From Cyanobacteria bacterium UBA791 (GTDB lineage Bacteria > Cyanobacteriota > Vampirovibrionia > Gastranaerophilales > Gastranaerophilaceae), in contig DBIX01000013.1 in assembly GCA_002297005.1 (NCBI GenBank), positions 1,681-32,347 on the forward strand: a stretch of 30,667 nt of DNA. The letters run 5' to 3'. The translations under genes and the position numbers were made by a program. This document shows positions 5,781 to 12,754 of this stretch, piece by piece. Each line of letters starts with the position of its first letter. Position 1 is the stretch's first letter. Below the pieces are notes generated by a model that did no database searches, had not been told where the DNA came from, and worked only from the letters and a program-made list of their open reading frames with translations.

Positions 5781-7769
5781 CTATATCAACTGCAACGCTA
5801 TACTTGGGTTTTGGTTTGCAGTTGACAAGAATGCAGAAGTTGTTTGTTGTAGGATTTGGTTTTTAATAAAATCAGAAGCTTCTTTTGCAATGTCGGCATC
5901 CTTAATATGAGAATTAGCAGAAGCAAGAGAAATACGTTGTACTTCTTGATATTCCATAATATTTTCTAATCTGCTTTGTGTAGCACCGATTTCTGTCATT
6001 TTTGCCATAACTTTGTTCATCATAGCGTCGATTTTATCTATTGAATTACGAGCAGAAAATTCATCCAAAACAGAAATATTAAAATCACCTAATTCAAATC
6101 CTGTATCTATCTCAATAACAGAATTTTTGGTACTATCGATACCAATTTGGATATTAAATCTGCAATAATCTGTTGTACTCTTGCTACCTGGTGTTGGTGT
6201 TGGTGTTGGTGTTGGTGTTGGTGTTGGTGTTGGTGTTGGAGTAGGGGTTGGTGTTGGTGTTGGCTTAGGTTTAAGTGATGGATCATATTTTATTTGAGTA
6301 TCGTTTACCTCGCTATTGCCTACGGCTGGAAGTTCAGCTCCCCCAACAGTTTTATTATTTTTATATTCATTGTTTTCAAGTTTAGCATCTGTGCCAATTG
6401 CACCTGCAAAACCTGCAAATCCACCAATATAATTGTATGAAGATGATTCTATATTTCCAGTAGTCTGACAAAAGATTACCGAACCAAGTTTTATTTCACC
6501 AGCAAAACCGCCAATTCTACTACCAGCAGAGACAACTGTTACATTTGAAGAACAATTTTTTATTACTGCTCCTGAGGCTTCCATGCTACCAATAAAACCA
6601 CCGCAACCAGCATCGGCTACAACTTTTCCATCAGATGAACTATCTGATATTTCAATAGCTCCAGTACCATAAACAATGCCAATTAGCCCTCCTACACTAC
6701 CAGTACCGTTAATATTTACGATTGCATTAGAATTTTGTATAACACTTTTTTTATTTTCACTTGAATCAATCTGTCCGACTAAGCCTCCAGCATTGTAACT
6801 AGTTCCAGATACTTTACCATTAATAAAACAGTTTTTAATATTTGAGTTAGTTGCGTGTCCAACCAAACCCCCTACATATTTATTTCCTTTTATATTAGCG
6901 TTATCAAGTTTAAGGTTACTTATTGTTGCTCCATCAATATAGCCAAAAAGACCACTATAATCTTTATTGCTATCAACTATTAAATTTGAAATAGTATAAC
7001 CTTGACCGTCAAAAATGCCATTAAAACCAGTAAAATAATCTCTACTTCCGATTGGCGTAAAGTTTGTAACTCCTTCATTTGCCATGTCTATATTTTTTGT
7101 TAATACAAAAGTTCTATTGGATGTATCTTTACCCGTATTAGCTAATAACGCTAAGTTTTCCAAATCCTTAGCTGAATTTATGGTAATTGTTAGCCCATTA
7201 GTATCATCCCAATCAATCGCTCCAGTACTAATATCAGCCATACTTATTTTGTTAGAGTAAGTAGCAATACCATTATTTGATGTATCAAATAACATTACTG
7301 GTTGATTAGCGGTTTTGTTTATTTGGGTTGTGGTTTCTGTTTCTTGTTCTGTTTGAAATAAATTTTTACCATTAAATTCTGTTGTGTTTTTAATACGGTA
7401 AATTTCTTCTGTTAGTCCGTCGATTTCGGCTTGCATAGCTTTTCTTTCGTCTTCGCCGTAAGTTCCATTACTTGCTTGTTCAGAAAGGTCACGCATACGT
7501 TGTAGCATTGAATTTATGTTTGATAGAGTTCCGTTTGCAGTATCCAACATACTTTGACCCATTTGAGCATTATCTTTTGCAACGTCATAAGAACTCATTT
7601 TGTATTCTAGTTTTGTAGAAATAGCACTACCTGCAGCGTCGTCCTTTGCTGAATTAATGCGTAAACCTGTTGATAATCTTTCTAACGCAGTATTCATTTT
7701 GTTTGTAGATTTATACAAACTGCGTTGAGCGATTATTGATGACATGTTAGTGTTGACTGTTATTGACAT
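5781..7769 (-). CDS. fliC: Flagellin with a GLUG beta-helix insert and Pro-Thr linker
   Basis: The N-terminal flagellin D0/D1 domain (about 1-140: MSITVNTNMSSI, ALERLSTGLRINSAKDDAAG, NNT-like EFNGKNLF) and the C-terminal domain (about 535-662, ending SAFLSTANQNPSIALQLI) are both complete, so the protein should polymerise into a filament. It is not secreted through Sec and has no signal peptide. Between them lies a 390-residue insert instead of ordinary D2/D3. Residues 195-300 resemble the cap of GLUG proteins (FDGQGYTISNLIV), and 298-480 holds GLUG units (YVGGLVG, AGGLVG, VGGLIG, CGGFIG, IGGFAG, IGGFAG), a motif of bacterial surface beta-helices and adhesins. Then come about 27 residues of Pro-Thr repeats (501-527). 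A usable AGGTG site precedes the ATG. The insert probably projects from the filament surface as a binding domain (inference). Confidence 0.93.
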   Translation of the reverse strand: MSITVNTNMSSIIAQRSLYKSTNKMNTALERLSTGLRINSAKDDAAGSAISTKLEYKMSSYDVAKDNAQMGQSMLDTANGTLSNINSMLQRMRDLSEQASNGTYGEDERKAMQAEIDGLTEEIYRIKNTTEFNGKNLFQTEQETETTTQINKTANQPVMLFDTSNNGIATYSNKISMADISTGAIDWDDTNGLTITINSAKDLENLALLANTGKDTSNRTFVLTKNIDMANEGVTNFTPIGSRDYFTGFNGIFDGQGYTISNLIVDSNKDYSGLFGYIDGATISNLKLDNANIKGNKYVGGLVGHATNSNIKNCFINGKVSGTSYNAGGLVGQIDSSENKKSVIQNSNAIVNINGTGSVGGLIGIVYGTGAIEISDSSSDGKVVADAGCGGFIGSMEASGAVIKNCSSNVTVVSAGSRIGGFAGEIKLGSVIFCQTTGNIESSSYNYIGGFAGFAGAIGTDAKLENNEYKNNKTVGGAELPAVGNSEVNDTQIKYDPSLKPKPTPTPTPTPTPTPTPTPTPTPTPTPGSKSTTDYCRFNIQIGIDSTKNSVIEIDTGFELGDFNISVLDEFSARNSIDKIDAMMNKVMAKMTEIGATQSRLENIMEYQEVQRISLASANSHIKDADIAKEASDFIKNQILQQTTSAFLSTANQNPSIALQLI
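6190..6261. repeat. Hexanucleotide tandem repeat inside the flagellin gene
   Basis: Twelve units of GGTGTT on the plus strand (eight perfect, two degenerate, two perfect) encode the Pro-Thr linker. Six-base units keep the reading frame, so slippage would change linker length without breaking the flagellin. Confidence 0.95.
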
Positions 7770-7789
7770 TCAACACCTACTTTCTCTTT
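7770..7789 (-). promoter_or_regulatory. Flagellin ribosome binding site
   Basis: On the minus strand GTAGGTG stands about five bases before the ATG at 7769. The palindromic repeat begins only 20 bases upstream of the start codon, so the promoter must lie within or beyond the repeats; I could not identify a convincing sigma-28 or sigma-54 site. Confidence 0.5.
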
Positions 7790-7866
7790 GTCATTGCGAA
7801 CGAATGTGAAGCAATCCAAGAAAAATTTATTTTGGTTTGCTTCGTCACGATGTTCCTCGCAAAGAC
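7790..7866. repeat. Palindromic intergenic element, family C (GTCATTGCGA type)
   Basis: The ends GTCATTGCGA (7790-7799) and TCGCAAAGAC (7857-7866) are inverted, with further inner pairing (GTGAAGCAA with TTGCTTCGTCAC, and CCAAGAAAAAT with ATTTTGG). It lies directly in front of the flagellin ribosome binding site and so probably forms part of its 5' leader. A half-element of the same family is at 27197-27234. Confidence 0.75.
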
Positions 7867-7896
7867 GTGAAACGCTGAATTTATCCATTCGGCGTT

Positions 7897-7927
7897 GGTA
7901 AGACCCTGAAATAAATTCAGGGTGACA
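7897..7927. repeat. Half-copy of family A element, reverse orientation
   Basis: GGTAAGA, hairpin CCCTGAA/TTCAGGG and TGACA reproduce, on the opposite strand, the left half of the family A element (TGTCA-hairpin-TCTTACC). It is immediately preceded by the near-palindrome CGCTGAA/TTCGGCG (7874-7895). Confidence 0.7.
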
Positions 7928-8126
7928 TTTATTAATAATTTCTTCCCCAATTACACCTACACACGCAAGAATACAACCTAATTCTCGTTTTAGGTTGCAA
8001 AAATATACAGATTGCATTGTGTAGTTGTTTAGAAATTCCATTTCTATTCTTTTTCTCTCGAGATTGATTTGTGCTAGCTTGGGTAAAAATAAAATACAAA
8101 TACGTATCTGTTGTGATTTGCGAAAT
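7928..8126. other. Repeat-free part of the flagellin upstream region
   Basis: About 200 bp between repeats. It contains one hairpin, CAACCTAA (7974-7981) with TTAGGTTG (7990-7997). The open frames crossing it run into the repeats and look non-coding. The flagellin promoter may lie here, but no consensus element is convincing. Confidence 0.5.
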
Positions 8127-8202
8127 CCGTCGAGATGCTGAGTCAAGCTCAGCATAACATGCGTGCATACTTCATTCCGAACTTGGTTCGGAATCTTGAT
8201 GG
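8127..8202. repeat. Palindromic intergenic element, family B copy 2
   Basis: CCGTCGAG, hairpin ATGCTGAG/CTCAGCAT, spacer, hairpin ATTCCGAAC/GTTCGGAAT and CTTGATGG: the same architecture, length (76 bp) and orientation as 5698-5773, with compensatory differences in the first hairpin. Changes that keep pairing indicate that the structure matters. Confidence 0.8.
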
Positions 8203-8256
8203 TTCAAGCAGTTACAGTATGCCCAACCTACTATTGTGCCATATTGTCAAATTACA

Positions 8257-8374
8257 TGTCACCCTGAAGCGTGATTTCTGAATATACAAATAAATCTAGT
8301 ATATTCAGGGTCTTACCAACGTGGAATTTCTACATTCACCATGGGTAAGATTCTGAAACAAGTTCAGAATGACA
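8257..8374. repeat. Palindromic intergenic element, family A copy 2
   Basis: TGTCA at the left end, TGACA at the right end; the right 71 bp (8304-8374) are identical to 5490-5560. The left hairpin is larger than in copy 1 (CTGAATATAC with GTATATTCAG). Same orientation as copy 1, 2.8 kb away across the flagellin gene. Confidence 0.85.
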
Positions 8375-8616
8375 TGGGAGAGTATAGCCCTGCCACATTT
8401 GTTGACACTAGGGGTATGACATATTGCTATGACAATACTAACGCATTTCTATTTACCGTTAATGTTTAACGGTACTCCAAAACATATTATTTTGCTATTT
8501 ATCGGCATATATTTTGGGATATGTATTTGTAGTATTTATTTCTACATCCAAAAAGATACTACATTTTTCCCATGTTCACCTCATCTAAATAGATGAGAAA
8601 TTTTAAAAGTTTATTG
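8375..8616. other. Gene-free region with short hairpins before the YczE-like gene
   Basis: No coding frame of note. Palindromes TACCGTTAA/TTAACGGTA (about 8454-8474), CCAAAACATAT/ATATATTTTGG (about 8477-8517) and CTCATCT/AGATGAG (8580-8597) follow one another. The last sits where the -35 region of the downstream gene would be. Confidence 0.5.
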
Positions 8617-8622
8617 TATAAT
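8580..8622 (+). promoter_or_regulatory. Candidate promoter with operator-like palindrome
   Basis: TATAAT at 8617-8622 is a consensus -10, 30 bp before the start codon at 8652. No good -35 is present; instead the perfect inverted repeat CTCATCT-AAAT-AGATGAG (8580-8597) overlaps that position, as expected for a regulator site. The regulator is unknown. Confidence 0.45.
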
Positions 8623-8651
8623 TAATTTATCATTTAATTTTTAGGAGAAAT

Positions 8652-9308
8652 ATGGAAAAGATTCAAAGCAAAAAAGATTTTATCATTAGATTAGTAGTAT
8701 TTATTTTAGGTATGTTTGTAAGCTGTTACGGTATTGCAATTACCACAAGAAGTATGCTTGGTACAACACCAATCGCATCACCATATTACGCTATTTCGTT
8801 ATTCAATATTAAATACTTTGATTTCGGAATGTGTGCATTCATATTTAATGCTCTATTCTTCTTAGGTCAAGTATTAATCTTACGCAAAAAATTTCCACCT
8901 GTTCAAATCGTTCAATTACCAATCGCTCTTGCAACAGGTTTATTCATATCATTAAGCATGTATTTAACTCAATTTATCCACGCAGGTGCTTACTGGTGGA
9001 ACATTTTACTTATTATAATTGGTTCAGCAATTATCGGTCTTGGTATTGCGATGGAAGTATGGGCAGATTTAACTTATATGCCTGGTGATGGACTTGTTAA
9101 AGTAATTTACGAGGTTTCAAAACTTAACTTTGGGGTTGTTAAAGTTACTTTTGACGTAACTCTTGTAGTTATGGCAATGTTAATAACATACTTTGGTTTA
9201 GGCGAAATCTTTGGTCAATGCGTTCGTGAGGGTACTTTGATTTCTGCTTTAACAGTTGGTATTTTTGCCGATATGTTTTTAAAACTTATGAAATACAAAA
9301 AACAATAA
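8652..9308 (+). CDS. YczE/YitT-like integral membrane protein
   Basis: A 218-residue protein with five predicted hydrophobic helices (about 11-31, 58-77, 84-106, 115-136, 163-184) and a weaker one near the C-terminus. It resembles the YczE/YyaS family (DUF6198 type): an early GIAITTRSMLGTTPI segment and a central MPGDGLVKVI are characteristic. The molecular function of the family is not established. The start is supported by AGGAG six bases upstream of the ATG. The metzincin gene follows after one base, so the two are translated from one message. Confidence 0.75.
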   Translation: MEKIQSKKDFIIRLVVFILGMFVSCYGIAITTRSMLGTTPIASPYYAISLFNIKYFDFGMCAFIFNALFFLGQVLILRKKFPPVQIVQLPIALATGLFISLSMYLTQFIHAGAYWWNILLIIIGSAIIGLGIAMEVWADLTYMPGDGLVKVIYEVSKLNFGVVKVTFDVTLVVMAMLITYFGLGEIFGQCVREGTLISALTVGIFADMFLKLMKYKKQ

Positions 9309-9309
9309 A

Positions 9310-9840
9310 ATGATTTCTAATAACATAGATAAATACATTGAAAACTCAAAGGTAAACGGCATTTTGATAAAATGGGACAAAAATGTTTTAAATATTTTTG
9401 TCGCAGATATTGTTGGAAATATTCCAAACAAAGAGTTTTACAAATCAGAAGTTCAAAGAGCTATTCAAAATTGGAATAGTATTCTAAAAAATTGCAATAT
9501 CAATATAATATTTAATCAAATTTACACCCCTTCTGGAGCTGATATTGTCATTAAATGGACAAAAGTAGGAAGAGTTTTTGAGGGAATGTGCAAATATCCA
9601 AGCGTAATAAAAGGAATTATCAAAAAAATTTCTATAGATATTGGATTACCAAACGAGTATTCGCCCAAAAACACGACAAATGAAAGTATTTTTGCAACAA
9701 TGATGCACGAACTAGGACACGCATTAGGACTTGGGCATGGGATTGAAATAGATGATATAATGTTTGTTCCTCATCAAAAAAATATCACTACTCCTAGCGA
9801 AAATGATTTGTACGTATTAAAAAAAATTTATTCCTTATAA
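9310..9840 (+). CDS. Small metzincin (matrixin-like) metalloprotease without signal peptide
   Basis: A 176-residue protein with the full zinc-binding motif HELGHALGLGH (133-143; three histidines and the catalytic E134) and a Met-turn DDIMF (M151), which together define metzincins of the M10/matrixin type. The upstream strand GADIVIKW (76-83) is also typical of astacin/matrixin folds. Unlike most of this group it has no signal peptide, no pro-domain and no visible cysteine switch, so it may act in the cytoplasm or be exported by another route. It lies one base after the YczE-like gene with no ribosome binding site of its own, implying translational coupling. The substrate is unknown. Confidence 0.8.
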   Translation: MISNNIDKYIENSKVNGILIKWDKNVLNIFVADIVGNIPNKEFYKSEVQRAIQNWNSILKNCNINIIFNQIYTPSGADIVIKWTKVGRVFEGMCKYPSVIKGIIKKISIDIGLPNEYSPKNTTNESIFATMMHELGHALGLGHGIEIDDIMFVPHQKNITTPSENDLYVLKKIYSL

Positions 9841-9982
9841 GACAATTTTATATTAAGAGATGTAATGTTTTTCTATGCATCAACATTTGTTCTAAAAGTC
9901 AATTAAATTGTCAAAATTGTATTTAAAAATTTTTAATTTTAGACAAATCCTTTTAAAATTTTAGTTTTTTGAACAGTTTTTA

Positions 9983-10012
9983 TTGCATTTGTGTTTTTTT
10001 CTATGCTATGAT
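9983..10012 (+). promoter_or_regulatory. Possible promoter of the EamA gene
   Basis: TTGCAT (9983-9988) and TATGAT (10007-10012) are separated by 18 bases, 95 bp before the chosen start. In an AT-rich gap this is only suggestive. The same gap has an inverted repeat GACAATTT/AAATTGTC (9841-9848 and about 9905-9912). Confidence 0.3.
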
Positions 10013-10107
10013 TTTCTAGTCTATGGTTTTAGTGTGTGGATTTATTTTGCATCTTAAACTGTAGACTAAAAATGTATATCACAAAATTTACAAGGAGGCT
10101 TTATGAA

Positions 10108-11103
10108 ATGATAGATTTACCAGTAAAACACAAACTTTCAAGCAAAGTAATTGCTTACATTTCAATTTCAATTGCCGTAATACTTTACGGAACATCACTA
10201 ACAGCAACAAAAATATGTCTTAATGAATATTCGACACTATCGCTTATGGCTCTAAGAATGTGTCTTTCAACAATTTTATTCATTCCATTTTTCTTAACGA
10301 TTTACAGAAACGTTAAAGTGGATAAAAGTGACATAAAATATATACTTTTAATGGTTTTATGTGAACCCTGTTTGTATTTTATTTTTGAAACAAACGCACT
10401 AAAATTCACGTCTTCAGGTCAAGCTGGAGTATTAAGTTCTCTAGAACCAGTTTTAATTATATTTTTTGCGAGAATGATTTTAAAAGAAAAATTCCCAAGA
10501 TTAGCGTACATCGGTTTAGGTATAGCCATATTTGGTTCAATATTATTAAGCCTTGCATCTGATGTTACAGAACTTGCTCCAAGACCAGTTCTTGGAAACG
10601 CATTACAACTTGGTGCAGAAATTTTGACATGCGTTAGTATTGTTACAACAAAGTATTTGATGGATAAATATCCGCCATTCTATCTTGCAGGAATTGCAGT
10701 TTTTGGTGGAGCAATATTCTTTACAGGTATGTGTTTTATTGCTGGAGAACCTATTCATCTTATAACTTCATCTTCAAGCGTTTACCTTGTTGGATACCTT
10801 GGTATTTTAACAGTTGTAGCTTATGCGTTGTATAATTCATCAATGAATATACTTTCTGCAAGCAAAGTTTCACCTTTCTTATTTTTACTACCAATTTCAG
10901 CATTATTTTTCGGCTGGTTCTTCCTAGGTGAAACATCAAACATATTACAAATGATTTCTTGTTTTGTAATATTCTTTGGCATTTATCTTAGCCAAACTTT
11001 CAGCAAATACGTTGAAAGAAAGGAAAGAGATAAAAATGCTCTTAATAATCTTGAATTTGCAGAAATTACAGCAACAGTTACAGACGAAGAAGAAATCTTA
11101 TAA
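10108..11103 (+). CDS. EamA/DMT-family transporter
   Basis: The ATG at 10108 (331 residues) is chosen because AAGGAGG (10092-10098) stands nine bases upstream; the longer open frame from 10036 adds 24 residues of unlikely sequence and would cover this site. Ten hydrophobic helices form two EamA repeats (first beginning VILYGTSLTATKICL, second about residue 160), each ending in a short charged loop (ILKEKFPRLAYIG in the first; FLGETSNILQMI in the second), the signature of drug/metabolite transporters. The tail of about 40 residues is acidic and soluble. The substrate cannot be told from sequence; family members export amino acids, nucleotides or small metabolites. The gene is convergent with the PLP-fold gene, one base apart. 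Confidence 0.85.
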   Translation: MIDLPVKHKLSSKVIAYISISIAVILYGTSLTATKICLNEYSTLSLMALRMCLSTILFIPFFLTIYRNVKVDKSDIKYILLMVLCEPCLYFIFETNALKFTSSGQAGVLSSLEPVLIIFFARMILKEKFPRLAYIGLGIAIFGSILLSLASDVTELAPRPVLGNALQLGAEILTCVSIVTTKYLMDKYPPFYLAGIAVFGGAIFFTGMCFIAGEPIHLITSSSSVYLVGYLGILTVVAYALYNSSMNILSASKVSPFLFLLPISALFFGWFFLGETSNILQMISCFVIFFGIYLSQTFSKYVERKERDKNALNNLEFAEITATVTDEEEIL

Positions 11104-11104
11104 T

Positions 11105-11905
11105 TTAATATATTGGAATGGGAACTAAAAATTTGTAGAAATCATATTCATCAAACTTTTTAGGTATTCCATTCCAATATCTAAAAATCATTAGCCCTTG
11201 ATTTTCTAAATCATAACCTATTTTTTCATCCGTAGTTAATAATGGATATACAAAAGGTATTTCACCTTTTTCAAGATTTATATCTAGTTGATTAATTGAT
11301 TTATATTTTTTATGAAATTTTTCAAAATTTTCTAATCTTTTTATTTTTTCTTTTTCAAAATCTATAGAAGAAATAAGATTTTCTGTAGTTTTTGACATTA
11401 ATAAAATATCTTCTTCATCAAGTATATTTTCATTTTTAACTAAATTTTCAAAATTATAATCCTCAATTTCATATTCTTTTGAGTTAGAAAAATTTTCCTC
11501 TAAAACTTTATCTATATAAAGATAAGCACCATTTTTTATACCACAATTTGGCTGAAAGAATTTGCGTAAAGAATTAAAAGAAGCCAAACCTAAAGGCTCT
11601 GAATAAAAAGAATGAGCATTATCTACAATTAAGTTTTTGTATTTTTCAGATAAAACTTTTACATTTTTAGAACAAATCCCAAAGTAATTTGGATACAAAA
11701 CAAAATCATTTTCTTTAAATTCTTGAATAGGCATAAAATTTTTATCAATATGATAAAAATTAATTTTCACATTTTCTTTTCTTATAGCTGATTTTATTGT
11801 TGGACAGATATAATAAGGAACATTAATTTCTTTAATCCCATACACTTTTAGAATATATCTCAAACAGTTCCTTGCAGTATTTAATTTAACAAGATTTTTA
11901 GCCAT
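11105..11905 (-). CDS. Divergent DegT/fold-type-I PLP-dependent protein
   Basis: I take the ATG at 11905 (266 residues); a TTG six codons upstream is the alternative. LNTARNCLRYIL (8-19), VPYYICPTI (29-37), LIVDNAHSFYSEPLG (92-106; D95 would hold the pyridine nitrogen) and SLRKFF (112-117; K115 as candidate Schiff-base lysine) match, in order, the landmarks of DegT/DnrJ/EryC1 sugar aminotransferases. It is about 100 residues shorter than the family and the region after the lysine is reduced, so it may be a remote or non-canonical member. On the minus strand TATAAT sits only a few bases before the ATG, so the message may be leaderless. An isolated gene; the pathway is not evident. Confidence 0.55.
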   Translation of the reverse strand: MAKNLVKLNTARNCLRYILKVYGIKEINVPYYICPTIKSAIRKENVKINFYHIDKNFMPIQEFKENDFVLYPNYFGICSKNVKVLSEKYKNLIVDNAHSFYSEPLGLASFNSLRKFFQPNCGIKNGAYLYIDKVLEENFSNSKEYEIEDYNFENLVKNENILDEEDILLMSKTTENLISSIDFEKEKIKRLENFEKFHKKYKSINQLDINLEKGEIPFVYPLLTTDEKIGYDLENQGLMIFRYWNGIPKKFDEYDFYKFLVPIPIY

Positions 11906-11959
11906 AAAATCATTATAACGCAATAAAATTTTTACTCTGTTAAAAATATTTATAATATC

Positions 11960-11988
11960 TTGAAAACTCTGATAAAGTCTTTTAAAAT
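11960..11988 (+). promoter_or_regulatory. Sigma-70-type promoter of the two-component operon
   Basis: TTGAAA (11960-11965), 17-base spacer, TAAAAT (11983-11988), 47 bp before the response regulator start. Spacing and position are right for a housekeeping promoter. Confidence 0.5.
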
Positions 11989-12035
11989 AAATTCAATAGG
12001 ATTTTATTGTTTAACAACAAGAAAAAGGTATGACT

Positions 12036-12752
12036 ATGAATCAAGCACAAAAAAAGATATTAATAGTTGATGATGACGATGAAATCAGAGAATTATTAGA
12101 ATTTGACGTTGCTCAAAGTGGATACTTTGTAGACACAGCAAAAGACGGTCTTGAGGGTTTAAACAAGGCTCTTAATAATTCTTACGACCTTATTCTTTTA
12201 GACGTTATGATGCCTAAAATGAACGGCTTTGACGTTTGCAAAAATATTAGAAATGCAAAAATTAATATTCCAATTCTTTTATTAACGGCAAAAGGAACAA
12301 TTGAAGATAAAACTGAAGGTTTTGATTGCGGAGCAGATGATTATCTTGTAAAACCTTTTGATATTCAAGAAGTTTTATTGAGAATTAGAGTTCTTTTACG
12401 CAGAAATCAAGCAGTAGAAGATACAAATTCTCTTTCAAATGAAATTCTTCAAGCTGGTGATATTACAATTATGCCTGAAAGCTTGGAAGTTATTATTGTA
12501 AACAAAAAAGTTAAACTAACACCAACAGAATTTGAAATTTTATACTGTCTAATGCAACATTTCAATAATCCTGTGACTTTAGCAGTTTTACTTGATGAAG
12601 TTTGGGGATATGATTCTGATGAAGACGTTAGAATGCTAAGAGTTCACGTGGGTGGGCTTAGAAATAAAATCGAGCCTAACGTAAAATCACCACAATATTT
12701 GCACACAGTTACAAATGTTGGGTATAAATTAACTCCATTTAAAGAAGATTAG
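12036..12752 (+). CDS. OmpR/PhoB-family response regulator
   Basis: The second ATG (12036; 238 residues) is preferred because AAAAAGG ends seven bases before it; for the ATG at 12030 the site would be too close. The receiver domain (about 6-122) has the acidic pocket DDDDE (12-16), phosphoacceptor D56 in LLDVMMPK, T84 in LLLTAKG and K106 in DYLVKPFD. The winged-helix DNA-binding domain (about 140-236) has VKLTPTEFEILYCLM, VWGYDSDEDVRMLRVHVGGLRNKIE and LHTVTNVGYKL, all standard for OmpR/PhoB regulators. The histidine kinase starts two bases after the stop, so the two form a cognate pair. Target genes are not visible. Confidence 0.95.
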   Translation: MNQAQKKILIVDDDDEIRELLEFDVAQSGYFVDTAKDGLEGLNKALNNSYDLILLDVMMPKMNGFDVCKNIRNAKINIPILLLTAKGTIEDKTEGFDCGADDYLVKPFDIQEVLLRIRVLLRRNQAVEDTNSLSNEILQAGDITIMPESLEVIIVNKKVKLTPTEFEILYCLMQHFNNPVTLAVLLDEVWGYDSDEDVRMLRVHVGGLRNKIEPNVKSPQYLHTVTNVGYKLTPFKED

Positions 12753-12754
12753 TT

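Noticed and set aside
7760..8168. Two overlapping minus-strand open frames of 131 and 78 codons upstream of flagellin
   Set aside because: They run through the palindromic repeats, have repeat-derived, low-complexity sequence and no ribosome binding site; both are best explained as chance frames in repeat DNA.
8226..8239. TGGCAC on the minus strand as a sigma-54 site for flagellin
   Set aside because: The second half (TTGC) is missing at the required spacing.
5473..8374. Repeats around flagellin as a CRISPR array
   Set aside because: The repeats are palindromic, of different families, widely and irregularly spaced, and there are no spacers or cas genes.
8498..8540. Sigma-28-like -10 (GCCGATAA on the minus strand at 8506-8499) for flagellin
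   Set aside because: The -10 octamer is perfect, but no TAAA-type -35 stands at the right distance and the site is over 700 bp from the gene, with several palindromes between.
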